From Microbacteriaceae bacterium (GTDB lineage: Bacteria > Actinomycetota > Actinomycetes > Actinomycetales > Microbacteriaceae): a stretch of DNA of 13,900 nt. The stretch is from assembly GCA_017744755.1 (NCBI GenBank), contig JAGIAU010000034.1:1-13900 (forward strand). Direction: 5' to 3'. The notes below the pieces were generated by a model. It had not been told where the DNA came from and searched no databases. It worked only from the letters and a program-made list of their open reading frames with translations. Below are positions 4,671-11,954 of this stretch, one piece after another; position 1 is the stretch's first letter, and each line of letters opens with the position of its first letter. A program made the position numbers and the translations under genes.

Positions 4671-5381
4671 GTGGGACTTCTCGACAGCTTCGAGCGCGGG
4701 CTGGAGCGCGCCGTCAACGGCGCCTTCGCCAAGACGTTCAAGTCCGGCGTGCAGCCGGTCGAGATCTCGGCCGCGCTGCGCCGCGAGCTCGACACGAAGG
4801 CCGCGATCGTCTCCCGCGACCGCATCCTCGTGCCGAACGAGTTCACGATCGGCCTCTCGCCCGCCGACCACGAGCGGCTCACCGCGCTCGGCGCCCCGCT
4901 GGTCAGCGAGCTGACGGAGCTCGTGCAGCGGCACGCGATCACGCAGCGCTACTCCTTCCCCGGCGGCATCGCCATCCGCTTCCTCGCCGACCCGGGCCTC
5001 AGTCAGGGCATGGTCGACGTGCGCTCCGCGAGCACGGAGGGCCGCGTCGAGTGGACGCCCATCCTCGAGGTGAACGGCATCCGGCACGAGATCAAGCGGG
5101 CCCGCACCGTCATCGGCCGCGGCAGCGAGGCGGACATCACGGTCGAGGACACCGGCATCTCCCGCAAGCACGTCGAGATCATCTGGGACGGCAAGCGCGC
5201 CCAGGTGAACGATCTCGGCAGCACCAACGGCTCGAAGCTCGACGGCAAGCCCGTCAAGCAGGCGCTGCTCGAGCCGGACTCGGTGATCGACATCGGCCGC
5301 ACGCGGATCGTGTTCCGCGTCCTCGCCCGCGCCGCCGGCGGACCATCCGGCGCGGGGCCGGGCAGAGGAGCCGCCCGGTGA
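4671..5381 (+). CDS. fhaA: FHA domain-containing protein FhaA (DUF3662 plus FHA)
   Basis: A 236-residue cytoplasmic adaptor. Residues 1 to about 120 are the DUF3662 domain (MGLLDSFERGLERAVNGAFA, KSGVQPVEIS, LRREL, VPNEFTIGLS). Residues about 128-218 are an FHA domain that binds phosphothreonine peptides, with the binding residues visible as IGR (148-150), SRKH (164-167), Asn180 and STNGS (184-188). It is much shorter than mycobacterial FhaA, which has a long disordered linker between the same two domains. FhaA homologues are known to bind phosphorylated cell-wall proteins such as the MviN/MurJ pseudokinase and to restrain peptidoglycan synthesis. The GTG start at 4671 has AGGAG four bases ahead and begins exactly at the conserved MGLLDSFE; longer in-frame starts run into the collagen-like gene. 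The stop overlaps fhaB as GTGA. Confidence 0.95.
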   Translation: MGLLDSFERGLERAVNGAFAKTFKSGVQPVEISAALRRELDTKAAIVSRDRILVPNEFTIGLSPADHERLTALGAPLVSELTELVQRHAITQRYSFPGGIAIRFLADPGLSQGMVDVRSASTEGRVEWTPILEVNGIRHEIKRARTVIGRGSEADITVEDTGISRKHVEIIWDGKRAQVNDLGSTNGSKLDGKPVKQALLEPDSVIDIGRTRIVFRVLARAAGGPSGAGPGRGAAR

Positions 5382-5929
5382 GCGAACTCACCTACATGCT
5401 CCTGAAGTTCGGCTTCCTGGCGCTCATGTGGGTCTTCGTGTTCGGCGTCGTCTACGCGCTGCGCTCCGACCTCTTCGGCCAGCAGGTGCGCCGAGTCGTG
5501 GCCCGTGCGCGGGAGGAGCAGATGGCGGCGCGCGCGACGGCGACGGCCCCCGCCTCGACGCCGGTCGGCGGCCCGCGCCGCGGCTCGGCCCCGCCCGCGC
5601 TGTCGTTCGACGAGGAGCCGGGGTCGACGCAGCAGACGCCGCCGCGGCGTCTCGTCATCACGGACGGTCCGAAGGCCGGCCTCGAGCTGGAGCTGCCGGA
5701 GGAGGAGCTGACGATCGGCCGCTCCGCGGAGTCGGGCCTCGTCATCCGGGACGACTTCACCTCGAGCCGCCACGCACGCCTGCTGCACTGGCCGACCGGC
5801 TGGGTCATCCAGGACCTCGACTCGACGAACGGGACGTTCCTCGACGGCGCCCGCGTGCACGCGCCCACGCCGGTGCCGCTGCGCACGCCGATCACGATCG
5901 GCACGACGACCTTCGAGCTGCGGGGGTAG
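5378..5929 (+). CDS. fhaB: Membrane-anchored FHA domain protein FhaB (FipA-like)
   Basis: A 183-residue protein with an N-terminal membrane helix (about residues 5-28), a basic and Ala/Pro/Thr-rich linker (about 35-89), and a C-terminal FHA domain (90-183). The phosphothreonine-binding residues are IGR (113-115), SSRHA (129-133) and DSTNGT (148-153). FhaB/FipA proteins are substrates and partners of the PknA/PknB kinases and link them to the division machinery at the membrane. The domain order and length match actinobacterial FhaB. The GTG start at 5378 overlaps the fhaA stop and has GAGGAG at 5365-5370. Starting there puts the membrane helix at the N-terminus, as expected. The longer in-frame reading from 5051 only shadows fhaA. 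Confidence 0.93.
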   Translation: MSELTYMLLKFGFLALMWVFVFGVVYALRSDLFGQQVRRVVARAREEQMAARATATAPASTPVGGPRRGSAPPALSFDEEPGSTQQTPPRRLVITDGPKAGLELELPEEELTIGRSAESGLVIRDDFTSSRHARLLHWPTGWVIQDLDSTNGTFLDGARVHAPTPVPLRTPITIGTTTFELRG

Positions 5930-5932
5930 GTC

Positions 5933-7201
5933 TTGGCGACGCATCCGCGCGCGCACGCGATCTCCGATGTCGGCCTGACCCGGTCGAACAATCAGGACTC
6001 CGGCTACGCGGGCCACCGCCTCTTCGTCGTCGCCGACGGCATGGGCGGCCACGCGGGCGGGGACGTCGCCTCGGCGCTCGCGATCCGGAGCCTGCGCGAG
6101 CTGGACCGCGAGTTCGACTCGCCCTCGGAGGCGGAGCTTGCGCTGCGCAACGGCCTCGTCGAGGCGCAGGAGGCGATCGCGGACACGGTCGCCGGCCACC
6201 CGGAGCTCGCCGGCATGGGCACGACCGTCTCGGCGGTGGCGCTCCTCGGCGACACGGCCGTCATCGCGCACATCGGGGACTCGCGCGTCTACCGCTTCCG
6301 CGGCGGCGTGCTCGAGCAGATGACGAACGACCACACCTTCGTGCAGCGTCTCGTGGAGACGGGGCGCATCACCGCGGAGGAGGCGGCGCATCACCCGCGC
6401 CGCTCCGTCCTCATGCGGGTGCTCGGCGACATCGATCAGACGCCCGAGGTCGACACGGAGTCGGTCGGCACCCGCCCGGGGGACCGATGGCTGATCTGCT
6501 CGGACGGCCTGTCGAGCTGCGTGGCGGAGTCGGAGATCCGGCGGATCCTCGCCGCCCGTCACCACCCGTCGACGGCGGCGGAGGCGCTGCTCAAGGAGAC
6601 CCTCGCCAACGGCGCCCCCGACAACGTGACGATCGTCGTCGTCGACGTCCGTGACGAGGAGGAGCCGCCGGGGGAGCCGATCGTGGTCGGGTCCGCGACG
6701 CAGCCCCTCAAGTTCTCCCCCGCCCGCGTCACCCGCTCGCAGCCGCGCCTGCCGGCGCTGCTGCGGCACCCGCTGCGCTCGACGCCCCTCGACGACTCGC
6801 ACTTCGAGCCCGAGACGGACGAGTTCCTCGACGCCCTGGTGACGGAGGACCGGCGGCGGCTCCGGCGGCGGCGCGCCACGGCGATCACGCTCATCGTGCT
6901 CGCGATCCTCGCCGTCGTCGCGGGCCTCTGGCTCGCATACCAGTGGACGCAGACCCGCTATTTCGTGGGCCCGTACCAGGGGCCGGTCGCCGCGTACGAG
7001 GGCAAGGTCGCCGTGTTCCAGGGCGTGCAGCAGGACCTCGGTCCGATCAGCCTGCACAGCCTCGCCTACGTCGTCGACGACCTCGACCTCACGGACCTGC
7101 CGACCTACCGGCGGAACCAGGTCGAGCAGACGATCAGCCTCGACAGTCTCGCCGAGGCGGACGCGACGGTGAAGGAGCTGCGCGATGCCGCGCTCCACTG
7201 A
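5933..7201 (+). CDS. pstP: PP2C-type Ser/Thr protein phosphatase PstP
   Basis: A 422-residue membrane phosphatase that removes phosphates from PknA, PknB and their substrates. The PP2C domain covers about residues 6-240, with the metal-binding signature residues visible: Asp22 in NNQD, Asp35-Gly36 in VADGMGGHAGG, Asp116 in HIGDSR, Asp191 in SDGL and Asp230 in PDNVT. A cytoplasmic linker (241-305), a run of arginines (307-314, RRRLRRRR), one membrane helix (about 316-338) and a short external domain (340-422) follow, as in actinobacterial PstP. The start is TTG at 5933, three bases after the fhaB stop, with a GGGG stretch seven bases ahead; it gives the expected short lead to AISDVGLTRSNNQD. 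The end overlaps rodA by 17 bp. Confidence 0.95.
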   Translation: MATHPRAHAISDVGLTRSNNQDSGYAGHRLFVVADGMGGHAGGDVASALAIRSLRELDREFDSPSEAELALRNGLVEAQEAIADTVAGHPELAGMGTTVSAVALLGDTAVIAHIGDSRVYRFRGGVLEQMTNDHTFVQRLVETGRITAEEAAHHPRRSVLMRVLGDIDQTPEVDTESVGTRPGDRWLICSDGLSSCVAESEIRRILAARHHPSTAAEALLKETLANGAPDNVTIVVVDVRDEEEPPGEPIVVGSATQPLKFSPARVTRSQPRLPALLRHPLRSTPLDDSHFEPETDEFLDALVTEDRRRLRRRRATAITLIVLAILAVVAGLWLAYQWTQTRYFVGPYQGPVAAYEGKVAVFQGVQQDLGPISLHSLAYVVDDLDLTDLPTYRRNQVEQTISLDSLAEADATVKELRDAALH

Positions 7202-8615
7202 GACGCCGGCGCGCGGCGTCAGCGCGCTGACCGGGGCGATCGTCGTCCGGCTGCGGAAGCCGGCGCGCCTGCGGAACCTGGAGGCGCCGTTCCTCCTCGG
7301 CGCGATCCTCGTCGTCGCCGCGGCGGTCGCGCTCGTCGAGCTGGGCACGGGCGCCCCGTTCGACCCGTCGCTGAGCTGGCAGCTCCTCGGCCTGGGCGGG
7401 CTCGTCGTCGTCGTGCACGTCGTGCTGCGGGTCGTCGCGCCGGAGGCGGACCCGTTCGTCGTGCCGATCGCCGTGCTGCTCGGCGGCATCGGGATCGCGC
7501 AGATCCACCGCATCGACATCGCCGAGGGGCTGACCGGATGGGATGCCGCGGCGACGCGGCAGGTGGTGTGGACGGCGATCGCGATCGTCCTCGCCATCGC
7601 GACCCTGATCGTCGTGCGGAACCACCGCACGCTGTCCCGCTACCGCTACCTCGCGATGCTCGTCGCGCTCATCCTGCTCGTGCTGCCGATGCTCCCCGGC
7701 ATCGGCAAGGAGGTCAACGGCGCGCGGCTCTGGGTCGAGGTGGGGCCGATGTCGTTCCAGCCGGGGGAGTTCGCGAAGGTCGCGCTCGCCGTGTTCTTCG
7801 CGGGCTATCTCGTGACGGCGCGCGACTCGCTGTCGATGGTGGGCCGCCGCTTCCTCGGCATGCGCCTGCCGCGGGCGCGGGACCTGGGACCCATCCTCAT
7901 CGTGTTCGCCGCCTCGATGCTCGTCCTCGTCGTGCAGCGCGACCTGGGGACGGCGCTGCTCTACTTCGGCCTGTTCCTCGGGATGCTCTACGTGGCGACG
8001 GGCCGGCTCAGCTGGGTGGTCCTCGGCGTCGTGCTGTTCGTCGGCGGCGCGCTCGTCGCGAGCCGGCTGCTCCCCTACGTCGGCAACCGCTTCGCCGCCT
8101 GGCTCGACCCCTTCAACCCGGACTTCATCGAGGGGCAGAGCTACCAGCTCGTGCAGGGCCTGTACGGCTTCGCGGCCGGCGGCACCTTCGGCACCGGGCT
8201 GGGCCGCGGGCGTCCCGACATCACGCCGCTCGCCGGCAGCGACTTCATCATGGCCTCGCTCGGCGAGGAGCTCGGGCTCGTCGGCCTGTTCGCGATCCTG
8301 GCGCTGCTGCTGCTCTTCGTGGGCCGCGCGTTCCGCATCGGCTTCTCCGGCGGCGACGACTTCGGGCGCCTGCTCGCCGTCGGCCTCGGCTTCGCCTTCG
8401 CCCTGCAGGTGTTCGTCGTCGTCGGCGGCGTGACCCGCGTCATCCCGCTGACCGGTCTGACGACGCCGTTCCTCGCGGCCGGCGGCTCCTCGCTCGTCGC
8501 GAACTGGATCATCGTCGCCCTGCTGCTGCGCCTCTCCGACGGCGTGCGGCGCGGGCCGCGCATCGTCATCGAGTCGGCGACGGGCGACCAGCCCAGGCTG
8601 GTGGTCGGGGCATGA
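7185..8615 (+). CDS. rodA: SEDS peptidoglycan glycosyltransferase RodA (FtsW/RodA/SpoVE family)
   Basis: A 476-residue polytopic membrane protein with about twelve helices. It polymerises lipid II into glycan strands together with a class B penicillin-binding protein, here the product of the next gene. Family signatures are NGARLWVEVGPMSFQPGEFAK (pieces at 178-198), QRDLGTALL (251-259), the loop WLDPFNPDFIEGQSYQLVQG (306-325) containing the conserved acidic Asp308 expected at the catalytic site, the stretch GTGLGRGRPDITPLAGSDFI (336-355), and EELGLVG (361-367), with TPFLAAGGSSLVANW near the end. The N-terminal 30 residues are a polar extension. The ATG at 7185 lies inside the end of pstP and the stop overlaps pbpA as ATGA, so translation is coupled. 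Elongation (RodA) is preferred over division (FtsW) because of the pairing with pbpA in this conserved cluster. Confidence 0.95.
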   Translation: MPRSTETPARGVSALTGAIVVRLRKPARLRNLEAPFLLGAILVVAAAVALVELGTGAPFDPSLSWQLLGLGGLVVVVHVVLRVVAPEADPFVVPIAVLLGGIGIAQIHRIDIAEGLTGWDAAATRQVVWTAIAIVLAIATLIVVRNHRTLSRYRYLAMLVALILLVLPMLPGIGKEVNGARLWVEVGPMSFQPGEFAKVALAVFFAGYLVTARDSLSMVGRRFLGMRLPRARDLGPILIVFAASMLVLVVQRDLGTALLYFGLFLGMLYVATGRLSWVVLGVVLFVGGALVASRLLPYVGNRFAAWLDPFNPDFIEGQSYQLVQGLYGFAAGGTFGTGLGRGRPDITPLAGSDFIMASLGEELGLVGLFAILALLLLFVGRAFRIGFSGGDDFGRLLAVGLGFAFALQVFVVVGGVTRVIPLTGLTTPFLAAGGSSLVANWIIVALLLRLSDGVRRGPRIVIESATGDQPRLVVGA

Positions 8616-10168
8616 GCGCGAACGCACCGGGCGGGCCCGGCGGGACCGGGATCAGCCGGCACCTGCGACGCGTGAGCGTCGTCGTGCTCGCGATGTTCTC
8701 CGCGCTCTTCGTCGCGGCGTCGTTCATCCAGGTGGTCGCCGCCGACGACCTGCGCGGCGGCCCGTTCAACACCCGGACGCGCCTCGCGAACCAGAACATC
8801 AACCGCGGACCCATCCTCGTCGGCGGCGAGCCGATCGCCTACTCGATCGAGACCGACGGCGACGTCCGCTTCCAGCGGGTGTACGCGAACGGTCCGCTGT
8901 GGGCGCCGGTCACCGGCCGCTACACGCTCGACGGACTGAACACGGGCCTCGAGGCGGCGTACGACGACTATCTCACCGCCGCGACGGGCGGCCAGTTCTT
9001 CGACCTCGCGAACGCGGTCCTCACCGGCCGGGAGCCGGAGGGCGCCGCGGTCGAGACGACGCTCGACGCCGGGCTCCAGCAGGCCGCGTGGGACGCGCTC
9101 GGGAACTACTCGGGCGCCGTCATCGCGTGGGAGCCGAAGACCGGGCGCATCCTCGCCATGGTCTCCAAGCCGACGTACGATCCGAACGCGCTCGCGTCCC
9201 ACGACACGGACGCCGTCAACGCGGCCTACGAGCAGCTCGACGCCGACCCGGCCCAGCCGCTCATCAACCGCGCGGCGAACGGCGACCTCGACCCGCCCGG
9301 CTCGACGTTCAAGCTCGTCGTCGCGGCGGCCGCGCTCGACAGCGGGCGGTTCACGCCGGACTCGACGTTCCCGAACCCGTCCGAGCTCGAGCTCCCGCAG
9401 TCGAGCGCCGTCATCCACAACTCGAACGAGGGCACCTGCGGCCCGGGCGAGACGGTCTCGCTCTTCGACGCGATCCGGCTGTCGTGCAACATCCCGATGG
9501 CCGAGCTCGCCCACGAGCTGACCTACGTGCCGATCAAGGACAAGGCCAAGGCCCTCGGCTTCTGCAAGGGCTTCGACCTCGCGGGCCTGCTCGACCCGAT
9601 CGAGTACGGCTGCACCCCGCAGGACGGGCTGGACCTGTCGCCGATGTACTCGACGCCGAGCCAGTTCCCGGCCTTCCTCGACGCGCCGCAGACGATGCTC
9701 GCGGCGTTCGGGCAGTCGAGCCTGCTCGCCTCGCCGCTGCAGATGGCGATGGTGGCCGGGGCGATCGCGAACGACGGCGTGCTCATGCGGCCGACGCTCG
9801 TCGACTCCGTCATCGCTCCCGACCAGAGCCCGCTGGTAACGATCCAGCCGCAGACCCTCGGACAGCCCATCAGCGCCAACACGGCGCGCGCGCTGACTGA
9901 CATGATGGTGGCGAGCGTCGACAGCGGCGCGGCCGAAACGGCTGCGATCGAGGGCGTCAGCGTCGCGGGGAAGACGGGGACGGCCGAGAACGGGCCGGGC
10001 CAGCCATACAGTCTGTGGTTCACCGGATTCGCTCCGGCGGACGACCCGCAGATCGCCGTGGCGGTCGTGGTCCAGGACGGCGGGGGACTCCCGCCCGAGG
10101 AGCAGCTGTCGAGCACCCTGTCGGCACCGGTCGGCCGGGCAGTGCTCGAGGCGTGGTTGAGGAGGTGA
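8612..10168 (+). CDS. pbpA: Class B penicillin-binding protein PbpA (peptidoglycan transpeptidase)
   Basis: A 518-residue D,D-transpeptidase that crosslinks new peptidoglycan outside the membrane, partnered with RodA. A membrane helix lies at about residues 21-44. The short N-terminal module (45 to about 145, including NINRGPILV and YSIE) is typical of PbpA. The catalytic domain has all three penicillin-binding motifs: STFK (231-234, nucleophile Ser231), SCN (291-293) and KTGTAEN (454-460). The segment SLLASPLQMAMVAGAIANDG (370-389) is also characteristic. Mycobacterial PbpA is of similar size. The start ATG overlaps the rodA stop by 4 bp with GGTCGGGG just ahead. PknB is known to phosphorylate PbpA in mycobacteria, which fits the operon. 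Confidence 0.96.
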   Translation: MSANAPGGPGGTGISRHLRRVSVVVLAMFSALFVAASFIQVVAADDLRGGPFNTRTRLANQNINRGPILVGGEPIAYSIETDGDVRFQRVYANGPLWAPVTGRYTLDGLNTGLEAAYDDYLTAATGGQFFDLANAVLTGREPEGAAVETTLDAGLQQAAWDALGNYSGAVIAWEPKTGRILAMVSKPTYDPNALASHDTDAVNAAYEQLDADPAQPLINRAANGDLDPPGSTFKLVVAAAALDSGRFTPDSTFPNPSELELPQSSAVIHNSNEGTCGPGETVSLFDAIRLSCNIPMAELAHELTYVPIKDKAKALGFCKGFDLAGLLDPIEYGCTPQDGLDLSPMYSTPSQFPAFLDAPQTMLAAFGQSSLLASPLQMAMVAGAIANDGVLMRPTLVDSVIAPDQSPLVTIQPQTLGQPISANTARALTDMMVASVDSGAAETAAIEGVSVAGKTGTAENGPGQPYSLWFTGFAPADDPQIAVAVVVQDGGGLPPEEQLSSTLSAPVGRAVLEAWLRR

Positions 10169-10169
10169 T
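10161..10169 (+). promoter_or_regulatory. Near-perfect ribosome binding site for pknA
   Basis: GGAGGTGAT matches nine consecutive bases complementary to the 16S rRNA 3' end and spans the pbpA stop codon. It stands six bases before the ATG at 10176, which settles that start over the in-frame ATG at 10194. It is the strongest ribosome site in the operon. Confidence 0.8.
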
Positions 10170-10175
10170 GACGAG

Positions 10176-11852
10176 ATGAGACCCCAGCACGGCATGACGT
10201 TCGGCGGGCGGTACCAGCTCGGCAATCGCATCGCCATCGGCGGCATGGGCGAGGTCTGGCAGGCGACCGACCTCGTCATCGAGCGCACCGTCGCGATCAA
10301 GATCCTCAAGGACGAGTACCTCGGCGACCCCGGCTTCCTCGAGCGCTTCCGCGCGGAGGCGCGGCACGCGGCGCTCGTGAACCACGAGGGCATCGCGAAC
10401 GTCTACGACTACGGCGAGGAGGACGGCAGCGCGTTCCTCGTCATGGAGCTCGTGCCGGGCGAGGCGCTCTCCGCGCTCATCGAGCGGGAGCGCTCGCTGC
10501 CTGTCGACAAGGTCCTCGACATCGTCGCCCAGACGGCATCGGCCCTGCACGCCGCGCACACCGCCGGCCTCGTGCACCGCGACATCAAGCCCGGCAACCT
10601 GCTCATCACCCCCGAGGGCTCGGCCAAGGTCACCGACTTCGGCATCGCCCGCATCGCCGACCAGGTGCCGCTGACGGCGACCGGTCAGGTCATGGGCACC
10701 GTCCAGTACCTCTCCCCCGAGCAGGCGAGCGGCAAGCCCGCGTCGCCCGCGACGGACATCTACTCGCTCGGCATCGTCGCGTACGAGGCGCTCGCCGGGA
10801 AGCGGCCGTTCACGGGCGAGTCGCAGGTCGCGATCGCCATGGCGCAGATCAACGACGCGCCGCCGGAGCTGCCGCCGTCGATCCCGGAGCCCGTGCGGAA
10901 CCTCGTGTTCTCCTGCATCGCCAAGAACCCGCGGAACCGCCCCGCGACGGCGCTCCACCTCGCCCGCGCGGCACAGATGCTGCGCCGCGGCGACGTCGCC
11001 GGCGCCGCGGCCGCGGTGCCGGGCATCCTGACGCCGTCCGTCATGGCGACGGTGGGCACGGCCGGCCGCGCGCCCTCGGCGCCCACCGAGGTGCTGCCGT
11101 CGACCGGCGGCCTGCCGCGCACCAGGCCGAACCCGATCGTCACCGGTCCCGTGAAGCGCCGCTCGAACGCTTGGCTCTGGTCGCTCATCGCGGTCGTCGC
11201 CGTGCTCGTCCTCGCGCTGGCGAACGTGCTCGGCGGGGGCGGCGCCCCGCTGCCGACGCCGGATCCGACCGAGACGGGCGCGACCCCGCCGCCCACGACC
11301 CCGCCCCCGACACAGGAGGCGCAGAACGTGCAGGTCACCGAGGCCTCCCTCAAGGGGAAGACGCGCGACGAGGTCGAGGCGATCCTGCAGGGGCTCGGGC
11401 TCGGCTTCGAGGCGGAGGACGGCACCCCGGCGGGCTCCCCCGCGGACTCCGGCCTGTCCTACATGGCGACGCCGACCGGCTCCATCCCCAAGGGCACGAT
11501 CGTCAAGGTCCGCTTCTACACCGACTACGTGCCGCAGCCGCCCACGTTCGGACCCCTCGCGGCGCCGTCCGCGACGCCGCCCGGCCCGTACACGACGACG
11601 ACTCCCGCGGAGCGCACCGTCTCGGTCAGCTGGCCCGACTTCGGCGGCTGCACCGGCGACTTCCCGCTCACCGGCTACTCCGCGACGATCACCGAGCCCG
11701 GCATGGACCCGGTCGTCACGGCGCCGTCGACGGACCCCTTCGTCTCCGTGCAGCTCGGCTCGAACGTCGGCGACGCGACGACCGTCACCTACACGGTCGA
11801 CTGCAGCGGCTACACCGCGACGAGCGACCCGCTGACGCTCACGATCGAGTAG
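10176..11852 (+). CDS. pknA: Membrane Ser/Thr protein kinase PknA with a PASTA-like and a beta-sandwich extracellular region
   Basis: A 558-residue receptor-type kinase. The kinase domain covers about residues 13-270: glycine loop IGGMGEV (21-27), ATP-binding Lys42, alpha-C Glu61, HRDIKPGN with catalytic Asp136, DFG (154-156), activation loop with Thr167 and Thr169, and SPE (180-182). A Pro/Ala-rich linker (275-330) leads to one membrane helix (about 332-352). Outside are a Pro/Thr-rich spacer, a PASTA-like unit (about 385-450: LKGKTRDEVEAILQGLGLGF and later GSIPKGTIVKVRFY), and a C-terminal beta-sandwich that may be fibronectin type III-like (about 478-558) with Cys492 and Cys543. M. tuberculosis PknA has no PASTA domain, so this external part is a difference. 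PknA activates PknB and phosphorylates cell-division and cell-wall proteins. It follows pbpA by 7 bp. Confidence 0.93.
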   Translation: MRPQHGMTFGGRYQLGNRIAIGGMGEVWQATDLVIERTVAIKILKDEYLGDPGFLERFRAEARHAALVNHEGIANVYDYGEEDGSAFLVMELVPGEALSALIERERSLPVDKVLDIVAQTASALHAAHTAGLVHRDIKPGNLLITPEGSAKVTDFGIARIADQVPLTATGQVMGTVQYLSPEQASGKPASPATDIYSLGIVAYEALAGKRPFTGESQVAIAMAQINDAPPELPPSIPEPVRNLVFSCIAKNPRNRPATALHLARAAQMLRRGDVAGAAAAVPGILTPSVMATVGTAGRAPSAPTEVLPSTGGLPRTRPNPIVTGPVKRRSNAWLWSLIAVVAVLVLALANVLGGGGAPLPTPDPTETGATPPPTTPPPTQEAQNVQVTEASLKGKTRDEVEAILQGLGLGFEAEDGTPAGSPADSGLSYMATPTGSIPKGTIVKVRFYTDYVPQPPTFGPLAAPSATPPGPYTTTTPAERTVSVSWPDFGGCTGDFPLTGYSATITEPGMDPVVTAPSTDPFVSVQLGSNVGDATTVTYTVDCSGYTATSDPLTLTIE

Positions 11853-11901
11853 GACGCCCCCTCCCGATCCGGCACCCGGGCGCTCGCCAGGCGTGCGGGG
11901 C

Positions 11902-11907
11902 TAGACT
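11902..11907 (+). promoter_or_regulatory. Probable -10 box (TAGACT) of a pknB promoter
   Basis: TAGACT in the 102-bp gap between pknA and pknB fits TANNNT. Transcription would begin near 11914, leaving a leader of about 40 bases with AGGAG at 11943-11947. No clear -35 box is seen. pknB could therefore be expressed separately from the upstream genes. Confidence 0.45.
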
Positions 11908-11924
11908 CTGCGGGAGTCTCCCGC
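11903..11924 (+). other. Two overlapping inverted repeats at the pknB promoter
   Basis: AGACTC (11903-11908) pairs with GAGTCT (11914-11919). GCGGGA (11910-11915) pairs with TCCCGC (11919-11924). Both are perfect six-base arms and they share bases, so they exclude each other as hairpins. One overlaps the -10 box and the other spans the expected start site, which makes an operator or a leader hairpin possible. Confidence 0.4.
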
Positions 11925-11954
11925 ACCGTTCCCCCGTCCACCAGGAGTCGCCCC

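Noticed and set aside
5003..7630. Very long minus-strand open frame (875 codons) opposite fhaA, fhaB, pstP and rodA
   Set aside because: High GC suppresses stop codons on the opposite strand. The translation is Arg/His/Asp-rich low-complexity sequence with no domain, and the plus strand holds well-conserved genes.
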